64,000 nucleotides of DNA. It comes from Brevibacterium sp. CS2. Its GTDB lineage: Bacteria; Actinomycetota; Actinomycetes; Actinomycetales; Brevibacteriaceae. Below, piece by piece: positions 39,906-49,403 of the stretch. The stretch is taken from assembly GCF_005280295.1 (NCBI RefSeq), contig NZ_CP040020.1:1922001-1986000 (forward strand), given 5' to 3'. The first letter of the stretch is position 1. Every line of letters starts with the position of its first letter. A model generated the notes under the pieces. The model saw only the letters and a list, made by a program, of their open reading frames with translations. It ran no database searches and was not told where the DNA came from. Both the position numbers and the translations under genes were made by a program.

Positions 39906-40031
39906 CTCTTCATGCCCTGAGGCGCCCGACATCGGCTGCACAGCCGCGGCCGGCCTGCTGATCTCCAGCCGCGGGCTCGTCGTCCTCGCCCAGTGGCGTC
40001 TGCACACCCGCCGACTGCTTATGCTCGTACC

Positions 40032-40418
40032 ATGACCGAACCATCGCAGTATGCGGCGCCGCCGGCACCGCGCTCCTCGAGAACCGGCGGCCCGATCGGT
40101 CTCGTCGCTGTCATCCTCGCCGGTCTCGCGTGGGCATTCACTGTGGCGCGGTCAGTGGGACTGTACCTGTTCCCACTGCTGGCACCCGATTTCTCGGGGT
40201 CGTTCGAGCTGTACGGTCTGTTCGCGTTCGTGAGCGCGATCGTCATCCTCGTCACCGCTCTCGCCGCACTCGTCTGCGGGACCATCGGTCTGGTGCGGGT
40301 GCGGCCCCGTCGCTCGCTGACCGTCATCGCCACGACGATCGCCGGACTCATCGTGTTCGACACCGTGTTCTTCGGCGTCCTCGGCTTGTCGACCGGTTTC
40401 CTTGCAGGGAGGTTCTGA
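40032..40418 (+). CDS. Small membrane protein
   Basis: This 128-residue protein has a Pro-rich start and about three membrane helices (GLVAVILAGLAWAFTVARSV; FVSAIVILVTALAALVCGTI; TVIATTIAGLIVFDTVFFG). A VRVRPRRSL turn precedes the last helix. The next gene encodes a paralogue with the same layout, so the pair arose by tandem duplication. ATG 40032 was chosen. The function is unknown. Confidence 0.7.
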   Translation: MTEPSQYAAPPAPRSSRTGGPIGLVAVILAGLAWAFTVARSVGLYLFPLLAPDFSGSFELYGLFAFVSAIVILVTALAALVCGTIGLVRVRPRRSLTVIATTIAGLIVFDTVFFGVLGLSTGFLAGRF

Positions 40419-40419
40419 G

Positions 40420-40857
40420 ATGACTGACGCGACTCCGGAGTTCCGGCCCGCAGATCCGCATCCGGGCGCGTACTCGGGCCCTGCGCCGCACCATCCGCCG
40501 CTCGCTCGCTCGCTGTTCGGCGGTTCCCTGGGCATCAGCGCTGTGGTCCTTGCGGCGCTGGCGTGGCTCGTCGAGATCGGGTACAGCGCGGTGCTCCAGC
40601 TGCTCCCGGTGGTCATCGACGGGCCGATCGATTTCAACACCTACGTCCTCTTCGGTCGGACAGGGGTGATCGTCAGTGTGATCATCTCGTTGGTCGCCCT
40701 CGTCCTCGGGATCGTCCACCTTGCCCGCGTCCGACCTCGCAGGCTGCTCGTCGTGGTCGCGACAGCGGTCGCCGCCTACACGTTCGTGAGTGTTGTGGTG
40801 AATGGCGCCCTCACCATGATCGCGGGCACGCTCAACGGCGGCCCGTGGAGCTTCTGA
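40420..40857 (+). CDS. Small membrane protein, tandem paralogue
   Basis: This 145-residue protein has a longer Pro/His-rich cytoplasmic leader than its neighbour, then three helices with the same ARVRPRRLLVVVATAV turn. GGGAGG lies 12 bases before the ATG, inside the previous gene's end. It is separated from the previous stop by one base, so it is co-transcribed. The function is unknown. Confidence 0.7.
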   Translation: MTDATPEFRPADPHPGAYSGPAPHHPPLARSLFGGSLGISAVVLAALAWLVEIGYSAVLQLLPVVIDGPIDFNTYVLFGRTGVIVSVIISLVALVLGIVHLARVRPRRLLVVVATAVAAYTFVSVVVNGALTMIAGTLNGGPWSF

Positions 40858-40920
40858 CGCCGCGGCGCTTCTGACACTGTTCGGATGAACCCCGAGTACC
40901 GGGACTCGCCGAAACGCTGT

Positions 40921-41616
40921 TCAGAGCACCGGCGGGTCGTCCTCGGCGCCCGCCGGCGGGGTCGCGCGAGCAAGTGCATCCCAGTCCGCTTCGAGCAGCT
41001 CGGGCAGCCCGTCGACCACGAGGATCGCTCCGGCCGCCTCGAGCTCGGCCGGTCCGAAGCCCCCGGTGCGCACTGCGATGCACGGGGCACCCATCCGCGC
41101 GGCGGCGACGATGTCGTAGGGGGCGTCGCCGATGACGATCGCGCTCGTCCCGCCCGCCTGCTCGAGCGCGGCCCGGAGGATGTCCGGCGCCGGCTTGGAG
41201 GAGTCCGCGTCCCCGGATGAGGTCGCGGCGGCGATATCGTGCTCGCCGAGCCCCACCTTCTCCAGTGCCAGGGAGGTGTGCTCGGGACTGCCCGAGGACC
41301 CGAGCGCCACGATGAAGCGCTCACCGAGGAACTGCACGAGTTCGCGCGCCCCGGGCAGCGGGCCCACATCCTCGGCGATCTCCTCGTACTTCTCCCCGTG
41401 CGCCGTGCGCAGCACGTCGCCGAGCCGCTCCTCGACCTCGGCCCCGGCAACGGCAGTGATGAGCCGGTCGCCGCCCATGCCGATCGCCCGGTGGATGCGC
41501 CACATCGGGAGGTCGATGCCGTAGTCGCCGAAGGCGCGGTGCCAGGCGATCGCGTGGTGGTACGTCGAATCGATGAGGGTGCCGTCGACGTCGAGGAGGA
41601 CGGTGTCGTGTGTCAT
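40921..41616 (-). CDS. HAD-family phosphatase
   Basis: This 231-residue HAD-IA hydrolase has motif I LLDVDGTLIDS (nucleophile Asp), a helical cap (STYHHAIAWHRAFGDYGIDL), motif II ALGSSGSPEHT, motif III SSKPAPDIL and motif IV VIGDAPYDIVAA. All catalytic residues are present. The substrate is unknown; it resembles phosphoglycolate phosphatase/beta-phosphoglucomutase-like enzymes. It lies 11 bases from acylphosphatase, reading the same way. Confidence 0.85.
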   Translation of the reverse strand: MTHDTVLLDVDGTLIDSTYHHAIAWHRAFGDYGIDLPMWRIHRAIGMGGDRLITAVAGAEVEERLGDVLRTAHGEKYEEIAEDVGPLPGARELVQFLGERFIVALGSSGSPEHTSLALEKVGLGEHDIAAATSSGDADSSKPAPDILRAALEQAGGTSAIVIGDAPYDIVAAARMGAPCIAVRTGGFGPAELEAAGAILVVDGLPELLEADWDALARATPPAGAEDDPPVL

Positions 41617-41627
41617 CGCGCGCTCCC

Positions 41628-41933
41628 TCAGCGGACCGTGAAACCGGCGTCAGGGGCCGACTCGTCGCTCGGCTCGACGTGCACGCCGGCCACCTCGGCC
41701 GCGGGCGGTCCGGTGCGGCACCAGTCGATCATCGCGTCGACCGCGGCTCCGGGACCTACGAACAGCGCCTCCACGGTCCCGGTTTCGGTGTTGCGCACCC
41801 AGCCGGCCACCCCTCGGGACTCCGCTGCGCGGCGGCACGATTCCCGGTACGACACGCCCTGCACCTCACCGGTGACCACGACCCGCGCCGCTCGGTCCTC
41901 CGCCTGGTCCGGGGTCTGCTCAGCGTTCGTCAT
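41628..41933 (-). CDS. acyP: Acylphosphatase
   Basis: This 101-residue enzyme hydrolyses acyl phosphates. Signature VVTGEVQGVSYRESCRRAAE contains the catalytic Arg (YR), and GVAGWVRNTETGTVEALFVG contains the catalytic Asn. Start ATG 41933 (MTNAEQTPD) was chosen over the longer frame because the domain begins about 25 residues later and GGAGG lies upstream on the minus strand. It is likely in an operon with the HAD gene. Confidence 0.88.
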   Translation of the reverse strand: MTNAEQTPDQAEDRAARVVVTGEVQGVSYRESCRRAAESRGVAGWVRNTETGTVEALFVGPGAAVDAMIDWCRTGPPAAEVAGVHVEPSDESAPDAGFTVR

Positions 41934-42019
41934 GACCTCCACCCTAACGAGCGGATCCCCACCCGGGGAGGGGGCTCGGGCTGCCCACGTCGACCCGGCC
42001 GCCCCGTTAGACTGCACGC

Positions 42020-42892
42020 GTGACGGACTCAGACAGCATCGACCTCTTCACCCGGACCGTCGGCGACGGGGAGCGCCGCGTCGTGTTCCTCCACGGGCTG
42101 TTCGGCCGCGGCAAGAACTTCACCCGGATCGCCAAGGGCCTCGAGCCGGAGTGCACGAGCCTCCTCGTCGACCTCCCGAACCACGGCCGCTCGGACTGGA
42201 CGGAGGAGTTCGACTACCGCGCCATGGCCGACCACGTCGCCGCGACGCTGCGTGCGGACTTCGCCGCGGCCGGCCCTGTCGACGTCATCGGCCATTCGAT
42301 GGGCGGCAAGGTCGCCATGGTGCTCGCGCTGCGCCACCCCGAGCTCGTCGACCGGCTCGTCGTCGAGGACATCTCCCCGGTCGGGACCGAGGCCGCGAAA
42401 TCCGGTGATGCAGTGTCCGATGACGCAGTCTCCGATGACGCAGGTGACGCCGGGTCGGGCGGGTCCGAGTTCGACCATCTGCTCAGCAGTCTCCGCGCTC
42501 TCGACTTCGGCTCCGTGGCCGACCGTGCGGCTGCGGACGAGGCGCTCAGCGAGTCGATCCCCAACCGCACGGTCCGCGGTTTCCTCCTCCAGAACCTCCG
42601 CAGCGGCGACGACGGATTGTTCTGGGAGCCGAACCTTGAACTCCTCCACGACTCGCTGGCGGTGATCGGTGGTTTCCCCGAACTCGGCGATGCCCGGTTC
42701 GATCACCCGGTGCTGTGGGTCGGCGGCGCGAAGTCGGACTACATCCGCCCCGAATACGGGGAGGCGATGCGCGCCCTGTTCCCGCGCACCACGCGGATGA
42801 TGATCAAGGACTCCGGGCACTGGCTCCACTCGGAGAAGCCCGAGGAGTTCATCGCCGTGCTGCGCGGATTCCTCCTCGACGACAGGGACTGA
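42020..42892 (+). CDS. Alpha/beta hydrolase (YbfF-like esterase)
   Basis: This 290-residue hydrolase has FLHGLFGRGKNFTRIAKGL, DLPNHGRSDW, nucleophile GHSMGGKVAM, acid region WVGGAKSDYI (Asp) and His in IKDSGHWLHSEKPEEF. These fit the YbfF/ABHD11 group. An Asp/Ser/Ala insert after the nucleophile domain contains a short internal repeat (VSDDAVSDDAGDAG). The substrate is likely short-chain acyl esters. Confidence 0.8.
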   Translation: MTDSDSIDLFTRTVGDGERRVVFLHGLFGRGKNFTRIAKGLEPECTSLLVDLPNHGRSDWTEEFDYRAMADHVAATLRADFAAAGPVDVIGHSMGGKVAMVLALRHPELVDRLVVEDISPVGTEAAKSGDAVSDDAVSDDAGDAGSGGSEFDHLLSSLRALDFGSVADRAAADEALSESIPNRTVRGFLLQNLRSGDDGLFWEPNLELLHDSLAVIGGFPELGDARFDHPVLWVGGAKSDYIRPEYGEAMRALFPRTTRMMIKDSGHWLHSEKPEEFIAVLRGFLLDDRD

Positions 42893-42917
42893 CCCCGGCC
42901 ACCCCTGGTCGCCCCGG

Positions 42918-43577
42918 TCACCGCGTCCGGGCGAACTGCTCTTGCGCCCGGGTGAAGAGCTCCTGGAGCACCCGGCCGTGACCGTGGATGCCGTGGCGCA
43001 GGACGAACGAGCGCGGCCCAGAGATCGAGCGGTCGGCCGCGGAGAGGATGCGGGCCAGCTTGCCGCTGCCCGCGGTGTGCCGCGCGAACGCCTCCGGGGT
43101 GAGGACGATCGTCACGAGGTGGGTCGGCGGCATCGGCCACTTGTGGGCCGCGATGAAGGTCGCACCGATCCGCTCCACGTCGTCCCACGGCAGGAACGCG
43201 CGGACCTTCCGGCTGCTGCCGCGTCCGACGACCTCGGCGTAGCCGTCCCGGTTGAGCACAAGGGTGGGACGGTTGACCATGACGATGATGACGGCCGGGA
43301 TCCCCAGGAAGCCGAAGAAGAACAGCCCGACGAACATGATCAGCGTCAGCGGGTTGAACGCGACCCACCACGGCTCCTCCCCGCTGCCGACGGCGACCGC
43401 GGTGGTGAACAGCAGTATGCAGATGAGCAGGGTGAACACGACCGCCCCGATGAGCAAAAGCACGAGGCGCCCCGTGCGCGGCGGGATCTCGACGGAGCCC
43501 GTGTGCCACAGCCGGCCCCACAGCTCGTCGACCCGGCGGAGCTGTGCCGGCCTGAGTCGCTCACGATCCCTGCTCAT
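42918..43577 (-). CDS. Two-helix membrane protein of unknown function
   Basis: This 219-residue protein has two membrane helices (LVLLLIGAVVFTLLICILLF; LIMFVGLFFFGFLGIPAVII), followed by a C-terminal domain (RPTLVLNRDGYAEVVGRGSS; VRAFLPWDDVERI) that looks like a PH/YdbT-type beta domain. It ends LQELFTRAQEQFARTR. A second gene of the same design lies at 62936-63511 and a fragment at 44369, so this family is repeated locally. The function is unknown. Confidence 0.68.
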   Translation of the reverse strand: MSRDRERLRPAQLRRVDELWGRLWHTGSVEIPPRTGRLVLLLIGAVVFTLLICILLFTTAVAVGSGEEPWWVAFNPLTLIMFVGLFFFGFLGIPAVIIVMVNRPTLVLNRDGYAEVVGRGSSRKVRAFLPWDDVERIGATFIAAHKWPMPPTHLVTIVLTPEAFARHTAGSGKLARILSAADRSISGPRSFVLRHGIHGHGRVLQELFTRAQEQFARTR

Positions 43578-43774
43578 GACTCAGGCTCCCTGGGGTCGAT
43601 GCCCCTGCATGGCAGCGCGGAGGGCAGGGGATGCCATGATCATGAGGGTCTCCTCCTCCGGGGAGCGGTCCGCACGCTGCGGACCCATCGGATCCGACGG
43701 TAGTCCCCGGCCCCGGCGCGGGCAACGCCGACCGGCCGCCATGGTGCGCGGAGCGCCCCGCGTAGCCTGGGCGC

Positions 43775-44344
43775 ATGGGTTTCAGCCGTGCCGAGCTCGA
43801 GCGCTTCCGCGATGCCACCGTCCCCGACCTCCTGCCGGAGCCGCTGCGGCTGCTGTTCGTCGGGATCAACCCGAGCCTCTGGACGGCGGCGACCGGCGCC
43901 CACTTCGCCCGGCCCGGCAACCGGTTCCATCCTGCGCTGCACCGCGCCGGCATCACCGACACCCTCATCGACGCCGCGGACGGGTACACGGAATCCGACC
44001 GGGCGCAGCTCACCGGGCGGGGGATCGGGATCACCAACATCTGCCCGCGCGCCACCGCCCGCGCCGACGAGCTCACCCGGGAGGAACTGCGCGCCGGGGC
44101 CCGGCGGCTCGACCGGCTCGTGGCCGAGCACGCCCCGCGGGTCGTCGCGGTGCTCGGGATCACCGCGTACCGCACCGCGTTCGAGGCGCCCCGCGCCGTC
44201 ACCGGTCGGCAGGAATCGCCGTGGCCGGGCACCGCGCTGTTCGTCGCCCCGAATCCGAGCGGGCTCAATGCGCACGCGAGTCTCGACGACCTCGCCGAGG
44301 CCTATCGGGGGATCGCGACGGCCGCCGCGATCGGCGGGAACTGA
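43775..44344 (+). CDS. mug: Mismatch-specific uracil/thymine-DNA glycosylase (Mug family)
   Basis: This 189-residue UDG-superfamily enzyme has motif A FVGINPSLWTAATGAHFARP (GINPS with the catalytic Asn) and motif B VAPNPSGLNAH. GNRFHPALHRAGIT and GIGITNICPRATARADEL are Mug-type signatures. It removes U or T mispaired with G and ethenocytosine. The start ATG is at 43775. Confidence 0.88.
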   Translation: MGFSRAELERFRDATVPDLLPEPLRLLFVGINPSLWTAATGAHFARPGNRFHPALHRAGITDTLIDAADGYTESDRAQLTGRGIGITNICPRATARADELTREELRAGARRLDRLVAEHAPRVVAVLGITAYRTAFEAPRAVTGRQESPWPGTALFVAPNPSGLNAHASLDDLAEAYRGIATAAAIGGN

Positions 44345-44368
44345 CACGGTTCCGGCTGGTTCCGGCTC

Positions 44369-44516
44369 TCAGGGCCGGCCGGAGAACTGCTGGTGGGCGC
44401 GGGCGAACACCTCGAGCACCGCGCCCCGGCTTCGGCCCGACGCCCACGTCCGACCGGCGCCGGTGGGCGCGTCTGCGCGGACGCCGGGGCGGTCGTGCGG
44501 GATGCTCCTGCGGAGG
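44369..44516 (-). pseudogene. C-terminal remnant of the two-helix membrane-protein family
   Basis: The minus-strand frame ends GAVLEVFARAHQQFSGRP, resembling the end of the 42918-43577 protein (GRVLQELFTRAQEQFARTR). Similarity covers only the last ~20 residues; upstream sequence is unrecognisable and has no start. It is probably the relic of a duplicated copy. Assignment rests on a short match. Confidence 0.35.
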
Positions 44517-45224
44517 TCAGTCATTGACCTGCTCGTTGATCTCCACGGAGTGCACCCCGGTGATGTCGTGGAGGATCTCGAACACCCCGCGGTCCACCCC
44601 GCTCTGCCGCGGCGTGAAGCGGAGGTCGGCCTCGACGAGCTTCCCGCTCTCGCCCCGGACCCGGCGGGTGTGATTGAGCGAGGACTCGTAGCCCTGCCGG
44701 GAGGTCTCGCCGAGGATGTCGCGCAGTACCCCGCGACCGTCCTCGTACTGGACGGTGAAATGCTCAGCGAGCTCGGGGCGCTTGATCCGTTCGACGAGCG
44801 CATTCACCACCGTCACGGTGAACAGGTAGAACACCACGGCGAGCGCTCCGATGATCGGCATCCCAGCGCCGCACGCCATGCCGACCGAGGCGCTCACCCA
44901 GATCGAGGCGGCGGTAGTGAGACCGGACACGACGTTCTGCTTGACGAAGATCACCCCGGCACCGAGGAAGCCGATGCCGGTGACGATCTGCGCGGCGATG
45001 CGGCCCGGGTCGCGGACGGAATCGCCGTCGACCATGCCCGCGAAGCCGTACGCGGAGACGAGGGTGAACAGGGCCGCGCCGAGGCCGACGAGGATGTGGG
45101 TGCGGGCACCCGCGCTCTTGTGGCGCACCTCGCGCTCGATCCCGATGATCGCGGAGAGGACGAAGGCGCAGCCGAGCAGCACCGCCTGGGTCGCGAGGTC
45201 GTCCGGGATCACGTCGAAGTCCAT
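44517..45224 (-). CDS. MgtC/SapB family membrane protein
   Basis: This 235-residue protein has four or five N-terminal helices with the MgtC signatures [32 protein letters not shown] and [18 protein letters not shown], and a C-terminal ACT-like cytoplasmic domain ([20 protein letters not shown]). MgtC proteins act in growth at low magnesium and in stress. ATG 45224 is preceded by GGAGG, so it is preferred over the longer frame. Confidence 0.87.
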   Translation of the reverse strand: MDFDVIPDDLATQAVLLGCAFVLSAIIGIEREVRHKSAGARTHILVGLGAALFTLVSAYGFAGMVDGDSVRDPGRIAAQIVTGIGFLGAGVIFVKQNVVSGLTTAASIWVSASVGMACGAGMPIIGALAVVFYLFTVTVVNALVERIKRPELAEHFTVQYEDGRGVLRDILGETSRQGYESSLNHTRRVRGESGKLVEADLRFTPRQSGVDRGVFEILHDITGVHSVEINEQVND

Positions 45225-45305
45225 ACCTGCCTCCTGTGGGGACATCCTATGTCCGGGAGCGCCGGGCCTTGCGGAATCCGCGCCGGGGTGGAAGATGGAA
45301 CACCT

Positions 45306-45953
45306 ATGACGGCGAAGAAGCGATCAGCGACCGAGCAGGCGACCGCCCGCCGCCTGCTCGAGGGGTTCGGCACGACGTTCTGCGACGAGGCGGGCATCAC
45401 CCTGCGCGACACTCCGGCACCGCTGTGGCAGCTGCTCGTCCTCAGCCTGCTGCTGTCGGCCCGGATCCGGTCGGAGATCGCCGTCGCCACCGCCGGAGAG
45501 CTGTTCGACGCCGGCTGGCGCACGCCGAAGCACCTGCGTGAGAGCACCTGGCAGGAACGGGTCGATGCGCTCGGCCGGGGCGGCTACCGGCGCTACGACG
45601 AGAGCACCGCGACGCGCCTCGACGACGCCGCGGCGCTGCTCCTCGACCGGTGGAAGGGCGACCTGCGGCGCCTGCGCGACGAGGCGGAGGGCGACCCCGG
45701 CAGGATCGCGGACGGATTGCAGGAATTCGATGGGATCGGACCTGCCGGGGCGAACATCTTCCTGCGCGAGGTGCAGGCGGTGTGGCCCTCGCTCCGGCCC
45801 CTGGCCGACGACCTCGTCCTGCAGGGCGCCGAGGCGGCCGGGCTGCCGACGGACCTCGAAGCCCTGGGTGCGCTGGTGAGCGGCGACGACTTCGCAGGAC
45901 TCGCCGCCGCCTTGGTCAGGATCGCCCGCGACCCGGGGCTGCTCGACGGGTGA
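45306..45953 (+). CDS. HhH-GPD endonuclease III-like protein without Fe-S cluster
   Basis: This 215-residue protein has the all-helical HhH-GPD fold: [20 protein letters not shown], then [20 protein letters not shown] (hairpin) and [12 protein letters not shown] with the expected catalytic Asp. The Lys of endonuclease III is not obvious and the C-terminal Cys cluster is missing. Probably a base-excision glycosylase of unknown specificity. The stop overlaps the ATG of the next gene. Confidence 0.7.
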   Translation: MTAKKRSATEQATARRLLEGFGTTFCDEAGITLRDTPAPLWQLLVLSLLLSARIRSEIAVATAGELFDAGWRTPKHLRESTWQERVDALGRGGYRRYDESTATRLDDAAALLLDRWKGDLRRLRDEAEGDPGRIADGLQEFDGIGPAGANIFLREVQAVWPSLRPLADDLVLQGAEAAGLPTDLEALGALVSGDDFAGLAAALVRIARDPGLLDG

Positions 45954-46738
45954 TGAGGCAGGATGGTTCGGCCGGGGGCGTCTGGTGCGGGATCGATCTG
46001 GCGGCGGACCCAAGGAGGACCGGACTGGCTTTCCTGACCGAGGATCCCTCGGACCATCGCGTCCGGGTGGAGTCAGTGACAGTCGGCGCGGACGACGAGG
46101 CGATCATCGCCGCCGTGCTGCGCGCCGCTCGGGCCGGGGTTGACGTGCCGTTCGGCTGGCCGCAGCCCTTCGTCGAACTCGTCGGGGCCCATGCGCGGGG
46201 AGGGGAGTGGCCAGCGCGGCCCACCGGCGACGGATGGCGCAGGCGACTGGCGATGCGGACGACGGATCTCCTCGTCCACGAGCGGACCGGGCTGGTGCCG
46301 CTGAGCGTGTCTGCCGACAGGATCGCGCACCCGGCCTTCCGGTGGGCCGCCATCGCCGCGCGACTTGGACAGTCCGGAGCCGACACCGCCCGGGACGGAA
46401 CCGGTCGCGCATGCGAGGTGTATCCGGCCGCCGCACTCAAGCGATGGGGACTTCCGCACCGGGGATACAAGCGCACGGACGGCGGTGAACGCCGGCGGGC
46501 CCTCGTGCAGCAGCTGGCCGCCACGCTCCCGTGGCTGGACTGGCAGGGGAGCGAGGCGCTCTGCGCAGACAGCGACGATGCGCTCGACGCCGTGGTCGCA
46601 GCTCTCCTCGCGCGCGAGATCGACCGGGGACGCTTCGTCCGGCCCGAACCGGAGCAGGACGAGGCGGCTCGCGCCGAGGGGTGGATCTGCCTGCCGACCG
46701 ATCTACCGACCCCGCCGGCTCACTTCGCCTCGGCGTAG
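45953..46738 (+). CDS. DUF429 family protein (RNase H-like fold)
   Basis: This 261-residue protein starts CGIDLAADPRRTGLAFL, has ARAGVDVPFGWPQPF, RTTDLLVHERTGLVPLSVSA, CEVYPAAALKRWGL and SDDALDAVVAALLAREI. These are the conserved acidic and aromatic positions of DUF429, a predicted RNase H-like nuclease family. The ATG overlaps the previous stop (TGATG). Its 3' end overlaps the convergent polymerase gene by 19 bases. Confidence 0.78.
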   Translation: MRQDGSAGGVWCGIDLAADPRRTGLAFLTEDPSDHRVRVESVTVGADDEAIIAAVLRAARAGVDVPFGWPQPFVELVGAHARGGEWPARPTGDGWRRRLAMRTTDLLVHERTGLVPLSVSADRIAHPAFRWAAIAARLGQSGADTARDGTGRACEVYPAAALKRWGLPHRGYKRTDGGERRRALVQQLAATLPWLDWQGSEALCADSDDALDAVVAALLAREIDRGRFVRPEPEQDEAARAEGWICLPTDLPTPPAHFASA

Positions 46739-48504
46739 GACTCGACCGAGGACACGGTGAGGGGGAACTCGACGGGAGCATTGCCGAACAGCAGCCGTCC
46801 GGCCTCCGCGGCCGCCTCGGCGAGAAGGGTCCGGACCTCCCCGGCCTCCTCCGCCGGGCCGTGGAGCACGACCTCGTCGTGGACGAAGAACACCAGCCGC
46901 GTGCGCAGCCCCGCGCCGTCCGCGCCTCCCGCATGCAGCCGCCGGCGCACGGCACCCATCCAGCACAGCGCCCACTCCGCCGCCGTGCCCTGGATGACGA
47001 AGTTCCGGGTGAACCGCCCGTGGGAGCGGGTCATCGACCGCGCCCGGGACTCGGCCTCCGCAGTCGACACATCGGCGACCTGCGCCTGCCAGTCCGCGCT
47101 CGGGGCCGGCGAGGTGCGGCCGAGCCACGTCGCGACGCGACCACCGCGCTCCCCGATCCGGGCAGCGGATTCCACGAACTCGAGGGCCGCCGGGAACAGC
47201 CGGCGCAGGTGCGGCACGAGCGCCCCGGAGTCCCCGGTCGTCGACCCGTACATCGCGCCGAGCAGCGCGATCTTCGCCCGCGAGCGCTCGCTCACCGCCG
47301 ACCCGGCCCGCCGGCCGAGCTCTGCGACGGCCAGATACATGTCGCCGTCGCGGCCCGCCTGCGCGAGCGCCCGGTCCCCGGACATCGCGGCGAGGATGCG
47401 CGGCTCGACCTGGGAGGCGTCGGCCACGGTGAGCAGCCACCCCGGGTCGGCCCGCACCGCCCCGCGCACCGTCGCCGGCACCTGCATCGCCCCGCCGCCG
47501 TGAGCGGCCCAGCGGCCGGTCACCACCCCGCCGACCGCGTAGGACGGATGGAAGCGGCCGTCGCGCACCCATTCGTCGAGCCAGTGCCAGCCGTTCGCGG
47601 TCCACAGCCGCTGGAGCGTCTTGTACTCGAGGAGCTCGGCGATGAGCGCTCGCCGTTCCTCGACCCGCTCGCCGCCCTCCTCCGCCCACGCCATGAGGTC
47701 CCACTTGCTCGTCGTCCGTACCGGGATCCCGGCGGTGTGGAGCGCCTTGAGCAGCGAGGGCTGGCTGTCCGGGTTGACTCCGGCGACCTGGAGGGTGGCG
47801 GCGATCCGGTCGGCGAGCTCCTGCATCCGGGCCGGCCGGGCGCCGTCGGCCGGGCGCGGCCCGAGCGCGTCGGCGAGCAGCGCCTCGTGGAGGTCGCGCC
47901 GCCACGGCAGGCCGGCGGCGTGCATCTCGACCGCGATCATCCCGCCCTGCGACTCCCCGGCCAGGAGGAGCGTGAGCCGCTGCGGGTACCGGCTCCCGGC
48001 GACGGCGCGCAGCTGTGCGGCGAGCTCAGCTGCGAGCTGATCGGCCGTGGGCTCGCTTGAGCGCCCGGCGGCCGCGGGGGAGTCGAACAGTGATCCCTGG
48101 GCGGGATCGACGCGCGGCAGCACCCGCTCCTCGGCGGGCTCCGGCGGGGTCGGATCGAGCGCGACGACCGGCGCGTACTCCACCCCGGTGTCGGGGAAGC
48201 CGGCCGCCTGGCTGAGGATCCGCTGGCACAGGCTCAGGTCCCAGCAGCGGGCCGGTTCGAATCCGGCGGCGAGGAGCGGCGGGTAGACCCGGGCGGTCTG
48301 CGACCACACCCAGCGGATCGCCTCGGGCCGGGGCGATTCCGCCGCGAGCGAGCGCACGAGGCCCGGCAGCTCGGACAGCGGGGCGTCGCGGGCGCCGACG
48401 GTCCGGCCGTCCTCGACGAGCAGGGCCCGCCAGGGGGACGGGCCCGGGTCCGCGGGCCCGGATGCTCCGGGACCGGGATCTGCGGGGCCGAGGACGATGT
48501 GCAT
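46720..48504 (-). CDS. Bifunctional 3'-5' exonuclease/DNA polymerase, family A
   Basis: This 594-residue protein is of the actinobacterial short PolA-like family. The N-terminal part (about 1-110) is a degenerate exonuclease domain, followed by a polymerase domain with motif A VADASQVEPRILAAMSGD, motif B RAKIALLGAMYGSTTG and motif C FVHDEVVLHGP (catalytic Asp). The 5'-nuclease domain of Pol I is absent. It probably acts in repair synthesis. It is convergent with the DUF429 gene. Confidence 0.83.
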   Translation of the reverse strand: MHIVLGPADPGPGASGPADPGPSPWRALLVEDGRTVGARDAPLSELPGLVRSLAAESPRPEAIRWVWSQTARVYPPLLAAGFEPARCWDLSLCQRILSQAAGFPDTGVEYAPVVALDPTPPEPAEERVLPRVDPAQGSLFDSPAAAGRSSEPTADQLAAELAAQLRAVAGSRYPQRLTLLLAGESQGGMIAVEMHAAGLPWRRDLHEALLADALGPRPADGARPARMQELADRIAATLQVAGVNPDSQPSLLKALHTAGIPVRTTSKWDLMAWAEEGGERVEERRALIAELLEYKTLQRLWTANGWHWLDEWVRDGRFHPSYAVGGVVTGRWAAHGGGAMQVPATVRGAVRADPGWLLTVADASQVEPRILAAMSGDRALAQAGRDGDMYLAVAELGRRAGSAVSERSRAKIALLGAMYGSTTGDSGALVPHLRRLFPAALEFVESAARIGERGGRVATWLGRTSPAPSADWQAQVADVSTAEAESRARSMTRSHGRFTRNFVIQGTAAEWALCWMGAVRRRLHAGGADGAGLRTRLVFFVHDEVVLHGPAEEAGEVRTLLAEAAAEAGRLLFGNAPVEFPLTVSSVESYAEAK

Positions 48505-48632
48505 CCCCCCATTATCACGCCGTGCGTTCGCCAGAAGTTCGGATGCGGGGGCCCGGTGATTGTGACAGGCTCGAGGTGGCGCGTCTCACACCCGAGCGCG
48601 ACCGCACGCACCCGCCGAATCACGGAGGATCC

Positions 48633-49403
48633 ATGACCACCACCGACATGACCGGACACACGATCGTCGTCACCGGAGCCGGATCGGGGATCGGCCGCGC
48701 CACGACGCAGCTCCTCGCCTCCCGCGGCGCGCACGTCGTCGTCGCCGACATCGCCGAGTCCGCGCACGAGACCGTCGAGCTCGTCACCGGAGCCGGGGGC
48801 GAGGCGACCGCCGTCGTCGCAGACATCTCCGACGAGCAGGCCGCCGCCGATCTCATCGCACTCGCCGCCGAGCGCGGCGACCGCCTGGGCCTGGTCAACA
48901 ACGCCGGCATCATGGACGCCTTCGCCGGGGCCGCCCACGTCGACACCGCGCAGTGGGACCGGATCCTCCGGGTCAACCTCACCGCCCCGATGTACCTCAT
49001 CCGCGCCGCGATCCCGGTCATGCTCGAGCGCGGCGGCGGCGCGATCGTCAACGTCGGCAGCTCGGCCTCCCTGCGCGGGGGCGCCGCCGGTGCCGCCTAC
49101 ACCGCCTCCAAGCACGGGCTCATCGGCCTCACCCTCAACACCGCCTACACCTACGGCAAGCAGAGTATCCGCTGCAACGCGGCCTGCCCGGGCGGAGTGG
49201 AGACGAACATCATGTCCGGCACCGACATGTCCGCGATGAACCCCGAGCACGGGCTCGCCGCGATCACCCCGGTCCACCAGAGCGCGATCCGCAACGCCAA
49301 GCCCGAGGAGCTCGCCCAGGTCATCGCCTTCCTCGCCTCGGACGCCGCCTCCGACGTCAACGGCGCCGTGATCCCGGTCGACGCCGGCTGGTCCGCCGGC
49401 TGA
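48633..49403 (+). CDS. Short-chain dehydrogenase/reductase
   Basis: This 256-residue classical SDR has coenzyme motif VTGAGSGIGRATTQ, NNAGIM, the catalytic Ser in NVGSSASLRG and YTASKHGLIGLT (Tyr, Lys). ADIAES after beta-2 (acidic Asp) suggests NAD preference. C-terminal VNGAVIPVDAGWSAG is typical. GGAGG lies 5 bases upstream of the ATG. The substrate cannot be inferred. Confidence 0.86.
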   Translation: MTTTDMTGHTIVVTGAGSGIGRATTQLLASRGAHVVVADIAESAHETVELVTGAGGEATAVVADISDEQAAADLIALAAERGDRLGLVNNAGIMDAFAGAAHVDTAQWDRILRVNLTAPMYLIRAAIPVMLERGGGAIVNVGSSASLRGGAAGAAYTASKHGLIGLTLNTAYTYGKQSIRCNAACPGGVETNIMSGTDMSAMNPEHGLAAITPVHQSAIRNAKPEELAQVIAFLASDAASDVNGAVIPVDAGWSAG

